This document shows positions 44,110 to 53,944 of a stretch of 64,000 nt of DNA, piece after piece. Each line of letters starts with the position of its first letter. The first letter of the stretch is position 1. The translations under genes and the position numbers were made by a program. The notes beneath the pieces are model-generated. The model was not told the origin of the DNA. It was given only the letters and a program-made list of their open reading frames with translations, and did not search any database. Source of the DNA: Actinotignum urinale DSM 15805 (GTDB taxonomy: Bacteria > Actinomycetota > Actinomycetes > Actinomycetales > Actinomycetaceae); assembly GCF_000420445.1 (NCBI RefSeq), contig NZ_ATUY01000005.1, positions 1 to 64,000 of the forward strand, written 5' to 3'.

Positions 44110-44313
44110 TTAAGCGAAGAGGAACCCTGCAACGAAGCCAAGCAGACCCAAGGCTTCGGCAAAGGCGATAGAGAGGAACATGTTCACACGGAGATAACCG
44201 CGGATTTCTGGCTGACGTGCCGTTGCATTCTGATTCTGTCCACCGATAAGACCAATAGCAATACTGGGGCCGAGGGCCGCAAGGCCATAACCGATTGTTG
44301 CGAGAACGGGCAT
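44110..44313 (-). CDS. atpE: ATP synthase c subunit
   Basis: 67 residues forming a two-helix hairpin. Loop RQPEIRG, and the ion-binding Glu in SIAFAEALGL. The sequence around it gives no hint of a sodium site, so proton coupling is expected. Confidence 0.99.
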   Translation of the reverse strand: MPVLATIGYGLAALGPSIAIGLIGGQNQNATARQPEIRGYLRVNMFLSIAFAEALGLLGFVAGFLFA

Positions 44314-44387
44314 GAGATCATCCTTTTCTTCTTGGATTGTTATTCAAACTTCTAGCGGTGCTAGAAAAACTATAAAACTTGAAAATT

Positions 44388-45206
44388 CTAATGTGATGAA
44401 ATTGAAAGCTGGATATATACGGCGGAAAGCATCGCGAAAATATATGCCTGGATACATGCAACGAATGCTTCAAAGAGGACCGCCATTATGCCACCCATAA
44501 AGGTGAGCGTCCCGAAAGCAATTCCGGACGCCCCCGACATTGAGAAGAGCAGGAAGTGCGTTCCTACGAAGCACACGACGAGGAGCATATGCCCTGCAAG
44601 CATGTTGGCAAGCAAACGCATAACGAGAGTGACGGGACGAACAACAAAATTTGAAATAAATTCAATAGGTGTAAGCAAAATATAGAGTGCTTTCGGAACT
44701 CCCGGTGGGAACAGCTGTTCTTTGAAGAAACGTCCACAACCGCGTTCCATAATTCCCGCGACGATAAAGGTAATATAACCAAATATCGCGTAAACAATAG
44801 GCATACCCACAACGGAAGTTGCAGCCAATTGCAAACCGGGAATAATACCCGTAATGTTCATGAACAGCACACCCAGGAAGATGGTAGCGATAAAGGGCTG
44901 GTAGCGCCGAGCCTTTCCGCCCATAATTTCTTCACCAATTTGTATACGGGAGAAATCAAGGAGTGCTTCCATGGTTGCCTGGGCGCGCCCGGGAACGAGC
45001 TTTGCTCTCTTTGCATAAAGTATGCACAAAATAAGAAGAACCGTTGCTGAAATCAAACGAATCAGCATCACGCGATTCATTTCAAAAGGTGTTCCCGCAA
45101 AGAAAATTGGATTAGGGAAAAACTCATTCAAACCCGGAGCCTCAAACGAATCATTGCCCATAGAAATTCCCTGGACACCTAAGGCTATTAGCGAACTAAC
45201 CGTCAT
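44388..45206 (-). CDS. atpB: ATP synthase a subunit
   Basis: 272 residues. ATG 45206 follows AAGGAGAGG by eight bases; an ATG at 45233 precedes that site and is rejected. Several membrane helices, with the essential Arg in LVMRLLANMLAGHMLL and the final FEAFVACIQAYIFAML helix. Proton half-channels. Confidence 0.98.
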   Translation of the reverse strand: MTVSSLIALGVQGISMGNDSFEAPGLNEFFPNPIFFAGTPFEMNRVMLIRLISATVLLILCILYAKRAKLVPGRAQATMEALLDFSRIQIGEEIMGGKARRYQPFIATIFLGVLFMNITGIIPGLQLAATSVVGMPIVYAIFGYITFIVAGIMERGCGRFFKEQLFPPGVPKALYILLTPIEFISNFVVRPVTLVMRLLANMLAGHMLLVVCFVGTHFLLFSMSGASGIAFGTLTFMGGIMAVLFEAFVACIQAYIFAMLSAVYIQLSISSH

Positions 45207-45341
45207 GCGTTCACCCTCTCCTTTAATTGCCATACGGGAGCTACACCATTGTTGTTACATTAATAATAATGGAACATGCTCATAATTATTCGTGACGTTT
45301 ATAAAACGGACGATATTGCTTCTTAGTATACGTTGCCTGAC

Positions 45342-45380
45342 AAAAAATGTGAAAACCGTAAAATCTCCAATTTTCACATT
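45342..45380 (-). terminator. Terminator at the end of the atpI-like gene
   Basis: AATGTGAAAA (45346-45355) pairs with TTTTCACATT (45371-45380), and on the minus strand a run of six Ts follows. The atpI-like stop codon (45374-45376) lies inside the hairpin. It would separate or attenuate transcription into atpB. Confidence 0.75.
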
Positions 45381-45934
45381 TCTAGGTCCTCAACGCACCC
45401 GAGCATTAAAATAAACGTTTGAACTACCAAAGAAATGAGAAAACATAGGACAAAGATCCCCAAAACGGGTTTCATAAATAAATGAAAATGCCACCGCGCT
45501 GTAACACACATCACTCCGACGAGAATCATTTTTAGCACATACGGCACTAGGGCACCCGCGCTCCCCGTCAGCTTCCACGAAGCAGTAAGAATCGTCACAC
45601 AGTTAAGAACCAGAACCATCACGCAACCGTAAGCAAAAGGCAACACAAATTCTGAACAAAACATCAAGGCACCCACAACACTCGCCACGCAACACACCAG
45701 TGTCCCCACGCAACTCCACCACCCAGCTTTCCGAATGAGCATGGTGTCCGTCATTATTTTGGAGGGCGCCCTCACGGCGTCCTCGCTACCGGGTAAGTTC
45801 CGTTCCATAAAATTATTCTTCGTTATCTCGTCGCCCCGCCCGTAACGTAAGCTGTTTGGTTCCATAGAGTTTTTCGACGACGGTGTTCCGTCCTCTCCCC
45901 CAAAATCCTGCGGGTTCGCTTCTGTGTGAGTCAC
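45374..45934 (-). CDS. AtpI-like membrane protein
   Basis: 186 residues. GTG start after GAGGA, overlapping the upstream TGA (GTGA). About 65 hydrophilic residues, then four membrane helices (GTLVCCVASVVGALMFC, PFAYGCVMVLVLNCVTIL, LVPYVLKMILVGVMCV, LGIFVLCFLISLVVQTF). Position and topology match the ATP synthase I protein that precedes atpB and helps c-ring assembly or magnesium uptake. The sequence match is weak and Cys is unusually frequent. Confidence 0.75.
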   Translation of the reverse strand: MTHTEANPQDFGGEDGTPSSKNSMEPNSLRYGRGDEITKNNFMERNLPGSEDAVRAPSKIMTDTMLIRKAGWWSCVGTLVCCVASVVGALMFCSEFVLPFAYGCVMVLVLNCVTILTASWKLTGSAGALVPYVLKMILVGVMCVTARWHFHLFMKPVLGIFVLCFLISLVVQTFILMLGCVEDLEM

Positions 45935-47253
45935 GATTGTCCTCGTTTTTCGTCGTCGTGAAAAGAAATGGGAGGTGAACCGACGCTCTTCGGGGACACG
46001 TCGTCGTAAAGAGAATTGGTGGTGGCGCTAAGGCGACCTTGGGTGGCGAGTTCACTGTTGCTATGTGGTGCGATAGGGTCAACGCGAGTGGAAGATAGGG
46101 TGACCTCAACGTTATCTGTGGCGTCTTTGGAAGGTATACGTTCCCCCTGTGTCACCCGCGCTTTTCTTCTACCTGCACCAAACATGCGGAACGTTACCAC
46201 GGAGGCGATAGCGGCTGAACCGAGCGCAACCCACACAACTTTTTTCGCCGGCCACACAACCAACAAAATACACGAGAACGAAAACACTGCAGCCCACATG
46301 TGCAAAATCAACACGGTACCCACGTGAGAATGCCCGAGCCTTAAAAGCCTGTGGTGCAGGTGCCCGGCGTCGGCATGGAAGGGGGACTGCCCGCGACGTA
46401 GGCGACGGAACGTTGCCCACAAGAAATCAACGATGGGCAACGCAATGATTCCCACCGAGAGAAGAAGGGGAAGATAGGCGGGAAGTTTGTAGCCCAGGGA
46501 GGTTGCGGCCGGGTCGATTTGGCCGGTCACCTGAATACCGGCGCCGGCAATAACCATTCCCAACATTAACGCCCCTGAGTCTCCCATAAAAATACGTGCG
46601 GGGTGGAAATTATGTGGTAAAAATCCGATACACATTCCCGCGGATGCCGCGCTAACCGCGCATGCAACCGAAGTGTAATCCCCCGGCGTGGCATTTCGCG
46701 TCAAAATATAGGAATAAATGAAGAAGGCAATTGAAGCAATCGCAACAATCCCGGACGCCAAGCCATCCAAGCCGTCCATAAAATTCACGGCATTAACGAT
46801 AACGATCACCACAAGAACCGTGCACGCAATGTTGAAACGCGCCGAACCGACGGTAAGCCCCATAAAGGGAAGGGTAATGAATTGGACGCCTTTCCATGCC
46901 ATTACGCCAGCCGCGAGCACCTCGCCTGCAAGTTTCGTGTACCAATCAAGTTCCCATATATCGTCAATAAATCCCACAAGACACATAAGGGCGGCACCCC
47001 ACCAAATTGCCCACACCTGCGAATTGTTGCCTAAAACTCTATGAAGATAGGGGATATTGCTGGCAATGAGGAGACTTGCCGTGAAACCGAGGAACATCGC
47101 CACCCCTCCGAGGCGCGGGATAGGGACGGTGTGAACGTCGCGTTCACGTACCTGGGTCATCGCACCGATGCGCAGAGCGAATCGTAGAACGGCCGGCACA
47201 AGGAAATATGTGAAGGCCGCGCTCAGTAGGAGAACCAGTATATATACGCGCAC
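45931..47253 (-). CDS. wecA: WecA/TagO-type undecaprenyl-phosphate sugar-1-phosphate transferase
   Basis: 440 residues. GTG at 47253 shares a base with the upstream TAG; the longer ATG start would overlap tsaC by 66 bases. About eleven membrane helices. Active-site motifs are FIDDIWELDWYTKL, NAVNFMDGLDGLASG, MGDSGALMLG and DAGHLHHRLLRLGHS. It links GlcNAc-1-P (or a similar sugar phosphate) to the C50 or C55 lipid carrier for wall polysaccharide. The last 90 residues are a soluble Ser-rich tail not seen in short homologues. Same place as mycobacterial wecA/rfe. Confidence 0.93.
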   Translation of the reverse strand: MRVYILVLLLSAAFTYFLVPAVLRFALRIGAMTQVRERDVHTVPIPRLGGVAMFLGFTASLLIASNIPYLHRVLGNNSQVWAIWWGAALMCLVGFIDDIWELDWYTKLAGEVLAAGVMAWKGVQFITLPFMGLTVGSARFNIACTVLVVIVIVNAVNFMDGLDGLASGIVAIASIAFFIYSYILTRNATPGDYTSVACAVSAASAGMCIGFLPHNFHPARIFMGDSGALMLGMVIAGAGIQVTGQIDPAATSLGYKLPAYLPLLLSVGIIALPIVDFLWATFRRLRRGQSPFHADAGHLHHRLLRLGHSHVGTVLILHMWAAVFSFSCILLVVWPAKKVVWVALGSAAIASVVTFRMFGAGRRKARVTQGERIPSKDATDNVEVTLSSTRVDPIAPHSNSELATQGRLSATTNSLYDDVSPKSVGSPPISFHDDEKRGQS

Positions 47254-47864
47254 TAGACAATTTTCCCATACTTGGCGATTATTTCGGCGCGAATCGCCCC
47301 CTGGCGGATAATGTGGCATTCTCCGGGCGCCGGGAAGGACACGATTGTGGAGGGCACGCCACCGGGCGCTAGCCCCGCATCAATATAAACAGCGACTTTT
47401 TCTCCGAGTTGTTCACGGGCATCTTGCGCTGTTCTTGCGGGAGGATTGCCGGTGAGGTTTGCCGAGGTGACAGCCATCGGGCCCGTTCGGTTAAGGAGTT
47501 CAAGAGCGGTTGGGTGATTGGGCATTCTTAGCGCCACTGTTCCGTGTGTTTCCCCTAAATCCCAGCCGATAGTTTCTTGTGCAGGGACGACGAGGGTGAG
47601 CGCTCCCGGCCATAAATCTTCAGCCATTTTGACGGCTTCTTCGGTCAGGGACGAGGCGAGGCTTCGTGCTTGTTCAAGGGAGTAGACGAGTACAGGGCTT
47701 GGTTTATCGCGCCCGCGGCCTTTTGCGGTCAGCAGTTTAGAGACAGCCGCCACGGAAAACGGGTCTGCCCCGACCCCGTACACGGTGTCCGTGGGCAACA
47801 CGACGAGATTCCCCTCTTTCACCGCGTAAACAGCACGGCATATATTCTGTTCTAACTCATCCAT
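47253..47864 (-). CDS. tsaC: Threonylcarbamoyl-AMP synthase (TsaC/Sua5)
   Basis: 203 residues, YrdC fold only (no Sua5 C-terminal domain). PTDTVYGVGADPFS near 25, KGRGRDKPSPVLV, the SANLTGNPPARTAQDA signature near 137 and STIVSFP. First step of t6A37 tRNA modification. In the conserved run with prmC and wecA. Confidence 0.95.
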   Translation of the reverse strand: MDELEQNICRAVYAVKEGNLVVLPTDTVYGVGADPFSVAAVSKLLTAKGRGRDKPSPVLVYSLEQARSLASSLTEEAVKMAEDLWPGALTLVVPAQETIGWDLGETHGTVALRMPNHPTALELLNRTGPMAVTSANLTGNPPARTAQDAREQLGEKVAVYIDAGLAPGGVPSTIVSFPAPGECHIIRQGAIRAEIIAKYGKIV

Positions 47865-47925
47865 TATCTATAACTCTTTTCTTCTGGCTTGCTAGATCTT
47901 CCCTCGTGACTCCTTGGCTTTACCG

Positions 47926-48864
47926 CTATATTTTCCGCGCCTGTGTCCAACGCGGGCGTCGCGTGTAATCCTCGTGCGTTACTGCGTCGCAAAAACCGTG
48001 AGTATTCATAAAATTCCGCAGTGCTTCACCCTGCGTTTCCGCATGCTCCATAATGAGCATCCCGCCAGGATGTAGAAGCTGGGCGGCTCTGCACACAAGT
48101 TGCCGAGGAAGATCCAAACCATCCTCTCCCCCGCCCCACAGCGCCAGTTGAGGGTCACGTTGTACCTCCGGCGAATGCTTTGTTCCCGGCGGAACATAGG
48201 GCGGATTTGTGACGACGATATCCACCGCTCCCTCTAACTCGGGGAAAGCATGCAGGGCGTCCTCGTTAATGATGTGGACGCGGTTCCCATAACGCTCATT
48301 ATTGCGTTCGGCAACCCGGAATGCCTGAGGTGAGATTTCCGCAGCATATACGCGGGTTCCGGGAACTTCTGTTGCAACGGATAGAGCAATAGCCCCGCTT
48401 CCGGTACATAAATCAACAACTGTTAAGCTAGGGCTACCCTGTTCGGTAGTTCGTAATACAGCACTGTATTGTTCTTTACCTATTGCGCGCACTCCCCCGC
48501 CTTGCCCGCGTTCATTATCTGTCGAACGTAAACGCTGCCTCATCAGTTCGCGTGCCGTATCAATAGCGACGCCCGCAACCAACTCGGTTTCCGGGCGCAC
48601 AATAAACACATCCGGCGTGCATGCCAACTCTAGGTAACGAAAATACATCCGTCCCGTAATATGTTGGAGCGGTTCGCGCCCGCATCGCTTGCCAACCAAA
48701 CTCAGGTAGTCAGCCGTCGTACATTCATCTGCTAAAGAACGCGGATTTGGCTTGTGTCCACACAAAAACTCTGCGAGTTCTTTGGCGTCAACCCTGGGGC
48801 TGGGTACTCCGGCTTCTGCCAGCACGTAGGTGGCGTCGTTGAGAAGGACCGCCCACGTTGCCAT
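47926..48864 (-). CDS. prmC: Release factor glutamine methyltransferase
   Basis: 312 residues. SAM motif VVDLCTGSGAIALSVATEV and the catalytic NPPY in VTNPPYVPPG. It contains an insert between substrate domain and Rossmann fold (RSTDNERGQGGGVRAIGKEQ region). It methylates the GGQ Gln of RF1 encoded next to it. Its ATG overlaps the prfA stop (TAATG). Confidence 0.96.
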   Translation of the reverse strand: MATWAVLLNDATYVLAEAGVPSPRVDAKELAEFLCGHKPNPRSLADECTTADYLSLVGKRCGREPLQHITGRMYFRYLELACTPDVFIVRPETELVAGVAIDTARELMRQRLRSTDNERGQGGGVRAIGKEQYSAVLRTTEQGSPSLTVVDLCTGSGAIALSVATEVPGTRVYAAEISPQAFRVAERNNERYGNRVHIINEDALHAFPELEGAVDIVVTNPPYVPPGTKHSPEVQRDPQLALWGGGEDGLDLPRQLVCRAAQLLHPGGMLIMEHAETQGEALRNFMNTHGFCDAVTHEDYTRRPRWTQARKI

Positions 48865-49967
48865 TACTGTTCGGCTTTCTCCATGCGGGCTTTTTCGTCC
48901 ATGAGCCGCGCGGAATCAATCACGGCTTCCAGGTCGCCATCAAGAACCGCATCCAAATTGTAGGATTTGTAGCCGGTACGGTGGTCAGAAATACGATTTT
49001 CGGGGAAATTGTAGGTGCGGATGCGTTCGCTTCGATCCAGGGTACGCACCTGAGAATGGCGCAATTCCGCGTTTTCTGCGGCCTGCTGGTCGAGCTGTAA
49101 CTGGCGCAAACGCGCACGCAACACGCGCATCGCACTTTCACGGTTCTGGATCTGGGATTTTTCGTCCTGCATAGAGACGACGATGCCCGTCGGCAAATGC
49201 GTAATACGAACCGCGGAATCCGTAGTGTTCACGGACTGGCCGCCGGGACCGGAGGAACGATACACATCAATACGCAAATCATTCGGGCCGATTTCCACTT
49301 CGCCCGGATCGTCAACTTCTGCGAACACGAGGACGCCAGCGGTTGAGGTTTGAATACGCCCCTGGGATTCGGTGACGGGGACGCGCTGCACGCGGTGAAC
49401 TCCGCCCTCATATTTGAGGTGCGCCCACACGCCGTCGGAAGGATCTTCCAGGGTTGCGCGTGAACGGATTGCGACTTCCAGATCCTTATATCCGCCGAGT
49501 TCGGTTTGGTTAGAGTTCAGAACTTCCCACGTCCATCCCTTCGATGTAGCGTAGCGTTCATACATTCGGGCAAGATCTCCGGCAAAGAGGGCGGATTCTT
49601 CACCGCCGGCCCCGCCTTTAATTTCCATAATGACATCGCGGGCGTCATCTTCGTCGCGCGGGATAAGAACTTCGGTGAGTTGCTCGGAAATTTCTTCAAA
49701 ACGTGCGCGCAGTCCGGGCATTTCCGGGGCGAAAAGTTCCGCATCTTCCCCGCCCATATCCACGATTTCCTGAGCTTCACGAAGATCGGTTTGCGCCGCA
49801 AGGAATTCGCGGTACACACGCACAACCCGGCCAAGTTCAGCATATCGGCGCCCGAGTGAGCGCAATTTATCCGGGGAGGACAGTACTTCCGGGGAAACCA
49901 TGTCTTTTTCGATTTGCTCAAATTCTGTGAGCATATGTTCTGCGATATCAACGCGATTATCTGCCAC
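48864..49967 (-). CDS. prfA: Peptide chain release factor 1
   Basis: 367 residues. Stop-codon reading tripeptide PVT in [14 protein letters not shown], and GGQ in [21 protein letters not shown] start after AAAGG. Recognises UAA and UAG. Confidence 0.98.
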   Translation of the reverse strand: MADNRVDIAEHMLTEFEQIEKDMVSPEVLSSPDKLRSLGRRYAELGRVVRVYREFLAAQTDLREAQEIVDMGGEDAELFAPEMPGLRARFEEISEQLTEVLIPRDEDDARDVIMEIKGGAGGEESALFAGDLARMYERYATSKGWTWEVLNSNQTELGGYKDLEVAIRSRATLEDPSDGVWAHLKYEGGVHRVQRVPVTESQGRIQTSTAGVLVFAEVDDPGEVEIGPNDLRIDVYRSSGPGGQSVNTTDSAVRITHLPTGIVVSMQDEKSQIQNRESAMRVLRARLRQLQLDQQAAENAELRHSQVRTLDRSERIRTYNFPENRISDHRTGYKSYNLDAVLDGDLEAVIDSARLMDEKARMEKAEQ

Positions 49968-49999
49968 GATTGCCTTTCAATTGAACGTCTAGGAGAATA

Positions 50000-50030
50000 A
50001 TACCCCGGAAAGCCTCGCTCTCCGGGGTAT
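50000..50030 (-). terminator. Hairpin between rpmE and prfA
   Basis: ATACCCCGGA (50000-50009) pairs perfectly with TCCGGGGTAT (50021-50030), followed on the minus strand by TATTATTC. A terminator or processing site for rpmE. Confidence 0.7.
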
Positions 50031-50049
50031 CCACCAGAAATGTGTGTTA

Positions 50050-50262
50050 CTACTTGTTGCGCTTGCCGTAGCGAGCTTCAAAGCGAGCCACACGTCCACC
50101 AGTGTCAAGAATCTTCTGCTTACCGGTGTAGAAGGGATGGCATGCGTTGCAAACTTCGACGCGGATGTGGTCACCTTCGTAGGTTGAACCGGTGGTGAAT
50201 GCATTACCGCAGGTGCATGTTACTTCCACCTGATGGTATTCGGGATGGATACCCTTTTTCAT
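50050..50262 (-). CDS. rpmE: Ribosomal protein L31 (zinc form)
   Basis: 70 residues with VTCTCGNAF and [16 protein letters not shown], the zinc-binding C+ type. The gene lies between rho and prfA as is usual in actinobacteria. Confidence 0.98.
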   Translation of the reverse strand: MKKGIHPEYHQVEVTCTCGNAFTTGSTYEGDHIRVEVCNACHPFYTGKQKILDTGGRVARFEARYGKRNK

Positions 50263-50666
50263 TTTTTCTCCTAGGATCGTTTGATGCTCCCGGGTCCACT
50301 GCCCCTATTGTTTCCTTATCCTGAAGAAAACACCTGGCAGAACAGCGGTGAACCGCAAGCCGACAGAAAATTATTGCACACTCCAGCCCCTCTCTTCAAG
50401 GGTTTGGGTACGCATCACACCCACATAAGCGCGGACACCCGTACACCGCAACCCACACCCAGCTAAGGGATGCCATCACACCCACACGAACGGATACTCC
50501 AACTCTCAACAACGAAATAGGGGCGCTCTAACACAATTCGTAAAATAAACTGCGGAGCTGCTACTGCAACACATTATTTCTATGTGAAACAGTGGTAGCT
50601 CCGCAAATACTTTACGAGCCTCTAAGTAGCGGCAGTTCCGCAAACGCTTAAGAAACCCTACCAGCC
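50263..50666. other. Intergenic region with a long inverted repeat after rho
   Basis: 50539-50566 and 50590-50616 are complementary over about 20 of 27 positions (TGCGGAGCT and AGCTCCGCA cores, CGTAAA and TTTACG ends). A third partial copy, GTTCCGCAAACGCTTA, is at 50635-50650. It may terminate rho transcription. The remainder, including CCACCC/ACACCC-rich 50395-50500, holds no gene, and it should contain the rpmE promoter. Confidence 0.55.
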
Positions 50667-52637
50667 CTAGCTTTGGTTACCTGCCTGGATAGAGCGCATG
50701 ATAGACACCAAAAACTCTGCATTATTTTCGGTATTACGCATACGCTTGAGCACGAAATCAGCGGCTTCATCCACGCCGAGAGTGCCCAGCGCCCGGCGAA
50801 GCTGCCAAATAACCTTGAGCTCTTCTGGCTTGTAGAGCATGTCTTCGCGACGCGTACCGGAGGCGTTAATATCCACTGCCGGGAAGAGACGGCGATCAGC
50901 CAGCTGGCGCGAAAGCCGCAATTCCATATTGCCCGTACCCTTGAATTCTTCGAAAATAACCTCATCCATCTTGGATCCGGTTTCTACCAGCGCGGACGCA
51001 ATAATCGTCAACGAACCACCGTTTTCAATATTGCGCGCAGCCCCGAAGAACTTCTTGGGCGGGTAGAGCGCAGCAGCATCCACACCACCGGAAAGGATAC
51101 GCCCGGAGGCAGGTGCCGCAAGATTATAGGCACGCGAAAGGCGCGTCAAGGAATCAAGCAGAACCACAACATCTTGCCCGAGCTCCACAAGGCGCTTCGC
51201 GCGCTCAATTGCCAGCTCAGAAACCGTGGTGTGATCGCTTGCGGGACGATCGAAGGTAGAAGCAATAACTTCGCCCTTCACAAGGCGCCTCATATCCGTC
51301 ACTTCTTCCGGACGCTCATCGACAAGCACAACCATAATGTGAACGTTCGGATCATTGGCCGCAATCGCCTTCGCAATCTGCTGCATAATCATTGTTTTAC
51401 CGGCCTTAGGCGGTGAAACAATAAGCCCGCGCTGCCCCTTACCGATCGGCGCAACCAAATCAATAACGCGCGTAGACAAGCCGTTCTTCACGGTTTCCAA
51501 ACGCAACATTTCGTCGGGATACACGGGCGTGAGCTTGTTGAATTCCGGACGCTTAGCGGCTTCCTCAGCACTCAAGGAGTTAATGGAATCCACCTGCACG
51601 AGGTAGTTTCCTGCCTTCGATTGATTATTGTTGTTGAAACGTCCCCTGCGGAAGTTACGGTTACGGTTATTGTTGCGGTGGTTGCGTTGCTGCCCTTCTT
51701 CGCCCTGTTGGCGAATCGCGCCCATAACCGCATCTCCCCTGCGCAAACCGTATTGGCGCATAATTGCCTGAGAAATAAGCGCATCGTTGGGGCCGGGCAA
51801 ATATCCAGCCGTGCGCAAGAACGCCTGCTTGCCCACAATATCGACGATACCCGCTACTTGAAGGAGGACTTCTTCCTGCTTACGCTTGTTCTCTTGCGCG
51901 GATTCTTCACCAGCGTTTTCTTCTTCAGCGGTTTCTGTTTCGTCAACGTTTGGTGTTTCTTCCGCATCGTTCTTCCGATTGCGACGAATATTGCGCGTGC
52001 GGCGTTCCTCATCGTTGTGGCGATTCTTCCGAACTCGACGTGTTCCTTCGCCACTTTCTTCTTCCGCTTCGGCTTTCCGTTCTGCCGCGTCACCAATCGC
52101 GTCGAGCGCCGCCATTTTATCTTCGTCGCTCATGTCGGTTTTTGCTGTGCGAGAGGCATCTGCCCCGCGTTTTGGTGCGGGAAGTTCAATTTTAGGTGCG
52201 GGAAGCGTAATTTCTTCTGTTGATTCCGTTTCAGCGGATTCTTCACGAATACGGCGAATATTGCGGTTGCGTGTTCGTGTACGACGACGGCTGACGCGCC
52301 CTTCACCCGCGTTATCTTCCTGTGCTACTGCGTGGGCATCAGTTTCCGGAGTTGGCTTTTCCTCAACCTTGACATCATCGGCAGATTTCGGAGCTTTAGC
52401 GTTGCGGTTGGTTGATTCTTTTGGTGTTTCGTTGTGGGCTTCTTGTGATTCTGTTTCTTCAGAACCGTCTTCTTTACGAGGACGGCCACGGCGTGCGGGG
52501 CGTACTGCGCGGATAGCTTTAAGAAGTTCTGTTTTTTTAGCTTTTGGATCCATCTTAAGGCCGAGTTCTTCGGCAAGTGCACGTAATTCTGAAACGCGCA
52601 TAATAGAAATAGGACCTGTTGTTTGGACTTGCGTCAC
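50667..52637 (-). CDS. rho: Transcription termination factor Rho
   Basis: 656 residues. GTG 52637 follows AGGAAGG by six bases; an ATG at 52691 has none. SAP-like N-terminal helices ([20 protein letters not shown]), then about 200 residues of alternating acidic and Arg/Asn-rich insert ([36 protein letters not shown]), the CSD RNA-binding fold, and the ATPase with [13 protein letters not shown] near 405 and the Q-loop region. The basic insert is typical of actinobacterial Rho and binds RNA. Confidence 0.96.
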   Translation of the reverse strand: MTQVQTTGPISIMRVSELRALAEELGLKMDPKAKKTELLKAIRAVRPARRGRPRKEDGSEETESQEAHNETPKESTNRNAKAPKSADDVKVEEKPTPETDAHAVAQEDNAGEGRVSRRRTRTRNRNIRRIREESAETESTEEITLPAPKIELPAPKRGADASRTAKTDMSDEDKMAALDAIGDAAERKAEAEEESGEGTRRVRKNRHNDEERRTRNIRRNRKNDAEETPNVDETETAEEENAGEESAQENKRKQEEVLLQVAGIVDIVGKQAFLRTAGYLPGPNDALISQAIMRQYGLRRGDAVMGAIRQQGEEGQQRNHRNNNRNRNFRRGRFNNNNQSKAGNYLVQVDSINSLSAEEAAKRPEFNKLTPVYPDEMLRLETVKNGLSTRVIDLVAPIGKGQRGLIVSPPKAGKTMIMQQIAKAIAANDPNVHIMVVLVDERPEEVTDMRRLVKGEVIASTFDRPASDHTTVSELAIERAKRLVELGQDVVVLLDSLTRLSRAYNLAAPASGRILSGGVDAAALYPPKKFFGAARNIENGGSLTIIASALVETGSKMDEVIFEEFKGTGNMELRLSRQLADRRLFPAVDINASGTRREDMLYKPEELKVIWQLRRALGTLGVDEAADFVLKRMRNTENNAEFLVSIMRSIQAGNQS

Positions 52638-52841
52638 GAGGTTCCTTCCTCGGGAAAATAGGGGGTAGAGATATGTCCCTACATAATACAAATTGATTAT
52701 CTACACACGAGAAAAAACTTTGTGTAGGCTTCTTTTCCCGGGGTTGACACATATCAACGCTCACGTTCTCACGAAAAGAAACAACCGGCATGTTCATCGA
52801 TCGTACATAACTCTAGCAGAATCTAGGAAAAACTAAAAGTA

Positions 52842-52896
52842 GCCACGAATGTAGGTTCCATCACCGATTTTTCAGTGATATTCCTACATCCGTGGC
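52842..52896 (-). terminator. Rho-independent terminator of thrB
   Basis: GCCACGAATGTAGG (52842-52855) pairs with CCTACATCCGTGGC (52883-52896) with one mismatch, and an inner TCAC/GTGA stem. On the minus strand a T-rich run (ACTTTTAGTTTTT) follows. Confidence 0.8.
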
Positions 52897-53040
52897 ATCA
52901 AATTTCGTATCGACGGTTCTCAATACCACCAGGTTTTCGTATCGCGGGTCTGCCTACGAACATATTTTCGCAACAACAAATTTCCGTAACAGCGAGTCTT
53001 TAGGATTAAAGAATTTCCGTATGGACGATACCGAGGAGTT
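52897..53040. repeat. Decayed TTTCGTATCG repeats downstream of thrB
   Basis: TTTCGTATCG at 52903-52912 and 52935-52944, with altered forms TTTCCGTAACAG (52981) and TTTCCGTATGGACG (53014). The 52638-52841 part is the rho promoter region; no gene is seen. Confidence 0.5.
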
Positions 53041-53934
53041 TTATTCGTCCGTCACCAGATACGCTCCGCGCCGTGCCATACCGTCCTTATAGACGGCAAA
53101 TCCGCGACGTTCCATTAACGTCGTCGTTTCTTGATCTAATTCGTCGAAAACGAGGACGGAAGGTCCCGCGCCGGAAATCACCGCCGGCCAACCAACGCTT
53201 CGTAAATCACGCATAGCTCGCGCTGATTCCGGCATAGAATCTGCGCGATAATCCTGGTGAAGGCGCTCTTCGGTCGCGCGCATGAGTAGCTCTGGGTAAT
53301 GTTCCAACGCGAGCACAAGCATGGCTGAGCGCGAGGCGTTAAAAGCCGCATCCACGTGGGGAACTTTTTCAGGCAGTACGGAGCGCGCCTTGGAGGTCAA
53401 TAATTGCGTGTTGGGTACAAGGAGTGTGGTTTTCACCCGGGTAGGGATACGGGCGGCACGCGCTTTCTTCCCTTCCTTCCACGTCACCACGGCTCCCCCG
53501 AAAATCGCTGGCGCAGCATTATCCGGGTGGCCTTCAAATTCTGTGGCGAGGCTGAGGAGGAATTCGTCGTCAATAAGTTCGGGTTGGTCAACAAGCCCGC
53601 GCACCAGCAACAGCCCCGCAACAACAGCGGCGGCAGAGGAACCCAAACCGCGCCCCTGCGCAATCGAATTGTGGCAGGTTAGGTCAAAACCTGCTTCGGG
53701 CAAGCCCGCAACTTCGAGTGCTCGCTTCAAAGCCTTAACGATTAAGTGGGTTTCGCCCTTCGGAAGCGTTTGTGCACCTTCCCCAATAATCCTCACTTTG
53801 GTTGCTGAGGTTGTGAGACGAACAGATACTTCGTCCCAAATATTATGTGCCATTCCCATGCAGTCGAAGCCGGGGCCGAGATTGCCCGAGGTTGCCGGCA
53901 CGCGAACCCGTGCCTCGGAATGTACTAGACGCAT
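53041..53934 (-). CDS. thrB: Homoserine kinase
   Basis: 297 residues, GHMP kinase. SGNLGPGFDCMGMAHN near 18, the ATP-binding IAQGRGLGSSAAAVVAGL near 95, and VISGAGPSVLVFDE near the end. Phosphorylates homoserine for threonine. Follows hom with a 10-base gap; thrC, which lies between them in Mycobacterium, is absent. Confidence 0.96.
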   Translation of the reverse strand: MRLVHSEARVRVPATSGNLGPGFDCMGMAHNIWDEVSVRLTTSATKVRIIGEGAQTLPKGETHLIVKALKRALEVAGLPEAGFDLTCHNSIAQGRGLGSSAAAVVAGLLLVRGLVDQPELIDDEFLLSLATEFEGHPDNAAPAIFGGAVVTWKEGKKARAARIPTRVKTTLLVPNTQLLTSKARSVLPEKVPHVDAAFNASRSAMLVLALEHYPELLMRATEERLHQDYRADSMPESARAMRDLRSVGWPAVISGAGPSVLVFDELDQETTTLMERRGFAVYKDGMARRGAYLVTDE

Positions 53935-53944
53935 ATTTTCTCCT

